Shown here one piece after another: positions 6,136 through 7,590 of a stretch of DNA of 7,590 nt. This stretch comes from Bacteroidota bacterium (lineage in GTDB: Bacteria > Bacteroidota > Bacteroidia > UKL13-3). The notes beneath the pieces were generated by a model, which ran no database searches, was not told where the DNA came from, and saw only the letters and a list, made by a program, of their open reading frames with translations. The stretch is from the NCBI GenBank assembly GCA_947460565.1, contig CANHJJ010000078.1, forward strand, positions 1 through 7,590, given 5' to 3'. A program made the translations under genes and the position numbers. Every line of letters begins with the position of its first letter. Position 1 is the stretch's first letter.

Positions 6136-6636
6136 CTACGGTTTATTGGGTATGCAATCTCCACGCTCTTTTAGATAGCGGTATGTACTTATATTATAAT
6201 ACTTCCGCTTACTAGTTGGTATAATATCATTTAGGTATATCATCAGACTATCAAGCACAGAATTGTAACAGTTTTGGTAAGAGATAACTTTATATTCTTC
6301 AGTATGCTCTTTGTTTAAAATAAACATAAGAGGTCCATTATCATCAAGAATTCCATCAACTCTAACAAATGATGAACCCATTGACCAAAAATTATTACGA
6401 GTGATGAAATCGTTTAAAGCATGAACTTTTTTTAAATCAAGGTTCCTCATTCTTATAAAGTCTACCCTATATTTGTTTTTATAAATGCCGTTACATAATA
6501 ACCCCTGTTTAGAATATTGTATATCTAATAATGGTGTTTTAAACTTTACGTATGTAATATCTGCGACATCTTCAGGGTCGAAAGCACACAGCAAAATTAT
6601 TGCAAAAATCGCAACAAATATTAGCTTACTTAACAT
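6136..6636 (-). CDS. Exported or membrane-anchored protein, candidate immunity protein for tip 3
   Basis: A 166-residue protein from the ATG at 6636. A longer frame starts at 6675 (179 residues), but the inner start places the hydrophobic segment at the very N-terminus (MLSKLIFVAIFAIILLC) as a normal signal peptide or anchor, and gives a compact 11-nt overlap with the end of tip 3. The Cys at residue 17 with ILL before it is a weak lipobox; a membrane anchor is the alternative. The rest is hydrophilic, with no family that I recognise, and includes FITRNNFWS and a C-terminal YYNISTYRYLKERGDC segment. The overlap implies coupled translation with the tip 3 gene, typical of toxin/immunity pairs. 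If tip 3 is a metalloprotease, this protein may be its inhibitor at the envelope; that is inference. Confidence 0.75.
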   Translation of the reverse strand: MLSKLIFVAIFAIILLCAFDPEDVADITYVKFKTPLLDIQYSKQGLLCNGIYKNKYRVDFIRMRNLDLKKVHALNDFITRNNFWSMGSSFVRVDGILDDNGPLMFILNKEHTEEYKVISYQNCYNSVLDSLMIYLNDIIPTSKRKYYNISTYRYLKERGDCIPNKP

Positions 6637-7519
6637 GATGCTGTATAAACTCTTTGTATTGAACTTTATTCTCATAATATTTTCTAATCATATCCTGTAA
6701 TGTGTATGTTGATTGCTGGATAGGGTCATCAGGGAAGGCATTTTTTGAAGCAGTTTCAATTTTTTTCTCCACTGCAGCTGCATCCCAAATCATTTGATAT
6801 AAAAAGCCCTGACGTTCATCTTCCAAATCATAGCCTTCGAGAGAACCATATCGGCCACCTTTCCATTCTTTTAAAGTAAAGCCGAATCCGTGTCTGCTTT
6901 CATGCACTAGCGTACCTTGGTTTCCAGAAGGAAATACAATTGTTACTTCATTTTCTCCCGTTTGCGTTGTATGCCCACCTGCATCTTTATCAAGTTGAGA
7001 TACATCAGTTGAATAAATAAAACAGGTTGTAGAACTAATGATTTCATCAAAAGAATTTTTCAATTTCTGAAGTTCAGTCAATCTGCTTATTAATGAATTT
7101 GTTTTTCTATTTAATTTTTCGGGACTCCAATCCTTTTTAATACCTCTTGTTTTTAATTCATCTATTTTACTTTGTGTCGCTTGTGCTGCTTTATTAATAT
7201 CAGAGTATGTTTGACTGAAATCAGTTCTTGCTTGATTATCGGCAAAAGCAGTGTCTCTTCCATTAATATCTTTTAATAATATAGGATTATTAGAAAAAGT
7301 AGCATAAGGACTTTCAAAAATTTTAATAACAGGGTCAACATTCCAGCGTCTCCCTAACCTACTATCATATTGCCAGTACTCCGCAGTCATTGAATTTCCT
7401 GTTCCTGTCACTTCGTTATCCTTTTCTTGCCCATTGAAACCGAAGCGCAGCCCAAAATTTTCAACAAAAAAATCCTTGCCGTTTATAGTATTATATGGAT
7501 ATGCAGTACTTTTAATCAT
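6626..7519 (-). CDS. Orphan RHS-core tip protein 3 with putative zinc metallopeptidase (HExxH) toxin domain
   Basis: A 297-residue protein from the ATG at 7519; a TTG at 7525 is the alternative and a TAA in the repeat closes the frame upstream. Residues 1-30 are the shared header. Residues 22-88 are a short RHS core with FGFNGQEKDNEV, then YDSRLGRRWNVDP, then NNPILLKDINGRD. Residues about 100-160 are predicted helical and rich in Lys, Gln and Glu, possibly coiled. The C-terminal domain has GTLVHESRHGFGF: His206-Glu207 and His210 form the HExxH zinc-binding and catalytic motif of zincins. Glu233 or Glu235 in YDLEDERQGF, about 25 residues later, could be the third ligand (gluzincin-like). The short hydrophobic strand EVTIVFPS just before HExxH fits the fold. 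Proteolysis of an envelope target is inferred. The next gene overlaps its 3' end by 11 nt and is the likely immunity partner. Confidence 0.87.
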   Translation of the reverse strand: MIKSTAYPYNTINGKDFFVENFGLRFGFNGQEKDNEVTGTGNSMTAEYWQYDSRLGRRWNVDPVIKIFESPYATFSNNPILLKDINGRDTAFADNQARTDFSQTYSDINKAAQATQSKIDELKTRGIKKDWSPEKLNRKTNSLISRLTELQKLKNSFDEIISSTTCFIYSTDVSQLDKDAGGHTTQTGENEVTIVFPSGNQGTLVHESRHGFGFTLKEWKGGRYGSLEGYDLEDERQGFLYQMIWDAAAVEKKIETASKNAFPDDPIQQSTYTLQDMIRKYYENKVQYKEFIQHHVK

Positions 7520-7590
7520 TTTCAAAAATGGAAATATATTTTGTTAAAAAAAGTGATGATTTTTTAGAATCAAAATGCAAACGGAAAGCG
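7442..7590 (-). repeat. Right arm of 149-bp terminal inverted repeat (tip header copy 3)
   Basis: This is the exact reverse complement of 1-149, including the noncoding leader and all synonymous positions of the first 26 codons of tip 3. Identity stops at base 7441, inside the codon after GLRF, where tip 3 encodes Gly and tip 1 encodes His. The repeat runs to the last base of the window, so its outer limit is unknown. Confidence 0.97.

Larger units (their letters stand above)
1..7590. other. Candidate invertible segment carrying three orphan RHS tip/immunity cassettes and two tyrosine recombinases
   Basis: The window is bounded by perfect 149-bp inverted repeats (1-149 and 7442-7590) and contains two tyrosine recombinase genes, the enzyme class that often drives site-specific inversion. 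Inversion would leave the ends unchanged and exchange which tip gene (1 or 3) faces the left or right flank. A third, internal header copy (5750-5880) lies in the same orientation as the right arm, so it is inverted relative to the left arm; recombination between it and 1-149 would invert only the left 5.8 kb, and with 7442-7590 would delete cassette 3. The repeats touch both window edges, so the sequence could equally be a contig that ends where a multicopy repeat collapsed in assembly. The repeats and genes are seen; inversion is inferred. Confidence 0.4.

Noticed and set aside
6485..6700. + strand 71-codon open frame opposite the tip 3 immunity gene
   Set aside because: Antisense to two overlapping genes with better support; its hydrophobic content mirrors the AT-rich DNA.
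1..7590. Classical transposon bounded by terminal inverted repeats
   Set aside because: No DDE transposase is present, tyrosine recombinase elements rarely have long inverted ends, the repeats include coding sequence of the tips, and no target duplication can be seen.

Overview
The window is AT-rich and looks like an accessory region of a Bacteroidota genome (Flavobacteriia/Sphingobacteriia/Chitinophagia type). The clues are RHS-core signatures of the kind FNGKExDNE...YDPRxGRFLxxDPL...N.P...D.DG, several small exported or lipoproteins, and few Shine-Dalgarno-like sites. This assignment is inference; there is no rRNA or other marker gene.

Layout. The first and last 149 bases are perfect inverted copies of each other, so the whole window is bounded by an inverted repeat that runs right up to both edges; its outer limits cannot be seen. 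Each arm begins a short 'orphan' RHS tip gene that points inward. Tip 1 lies on the + strand (72-995) and tip 3 on the - strand (7519-6626). A third tip, tip 2 (- strand, 5844-4906), starts with a diverged copy of the same repeat at 5880-5750. All three share the N-terminal header (MIKSTAYPYNT...NFGLRF.FNG.E) and an RHS-core remnant of roughly 60-70 residues, then carry unrelated C-terminal domains. Tip 3 has a zincin motif (HESRH); tips 1 and 2 end in domains I cannot name. Each tip is followed closely, on the same strand, by genes for small exported proteins that are candidate immunity proteins: one after tip 1, three related lipoproteins after tip 2, and one overlapping the end of tip 3.

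Between cassettes 1 and 2 lies a two-gene tyrosine recombinase operon on the - strand (3410-2484 and 2481-1615, 2 nt apart). The first has the full set of catalytic residues. The second keeps the nucleophilic Tyr but has lost the box I Arg and the box II His. Two hairpins (3580-3636 and 5959-5991) sit between modules.

Interpretation (inference). This resembles a toxin-tip switching or storage locus: silent RHS C-terminal/immunity cassettes with a common header, plus recombinases that could invert or exchange them. Inverting the window across its terminal repeats would swap tip 1 and tip 3 relative to flanking DNA. Whether a full-length RHS gene lies outside, and whether inversion happens, cannot be decided from this window.
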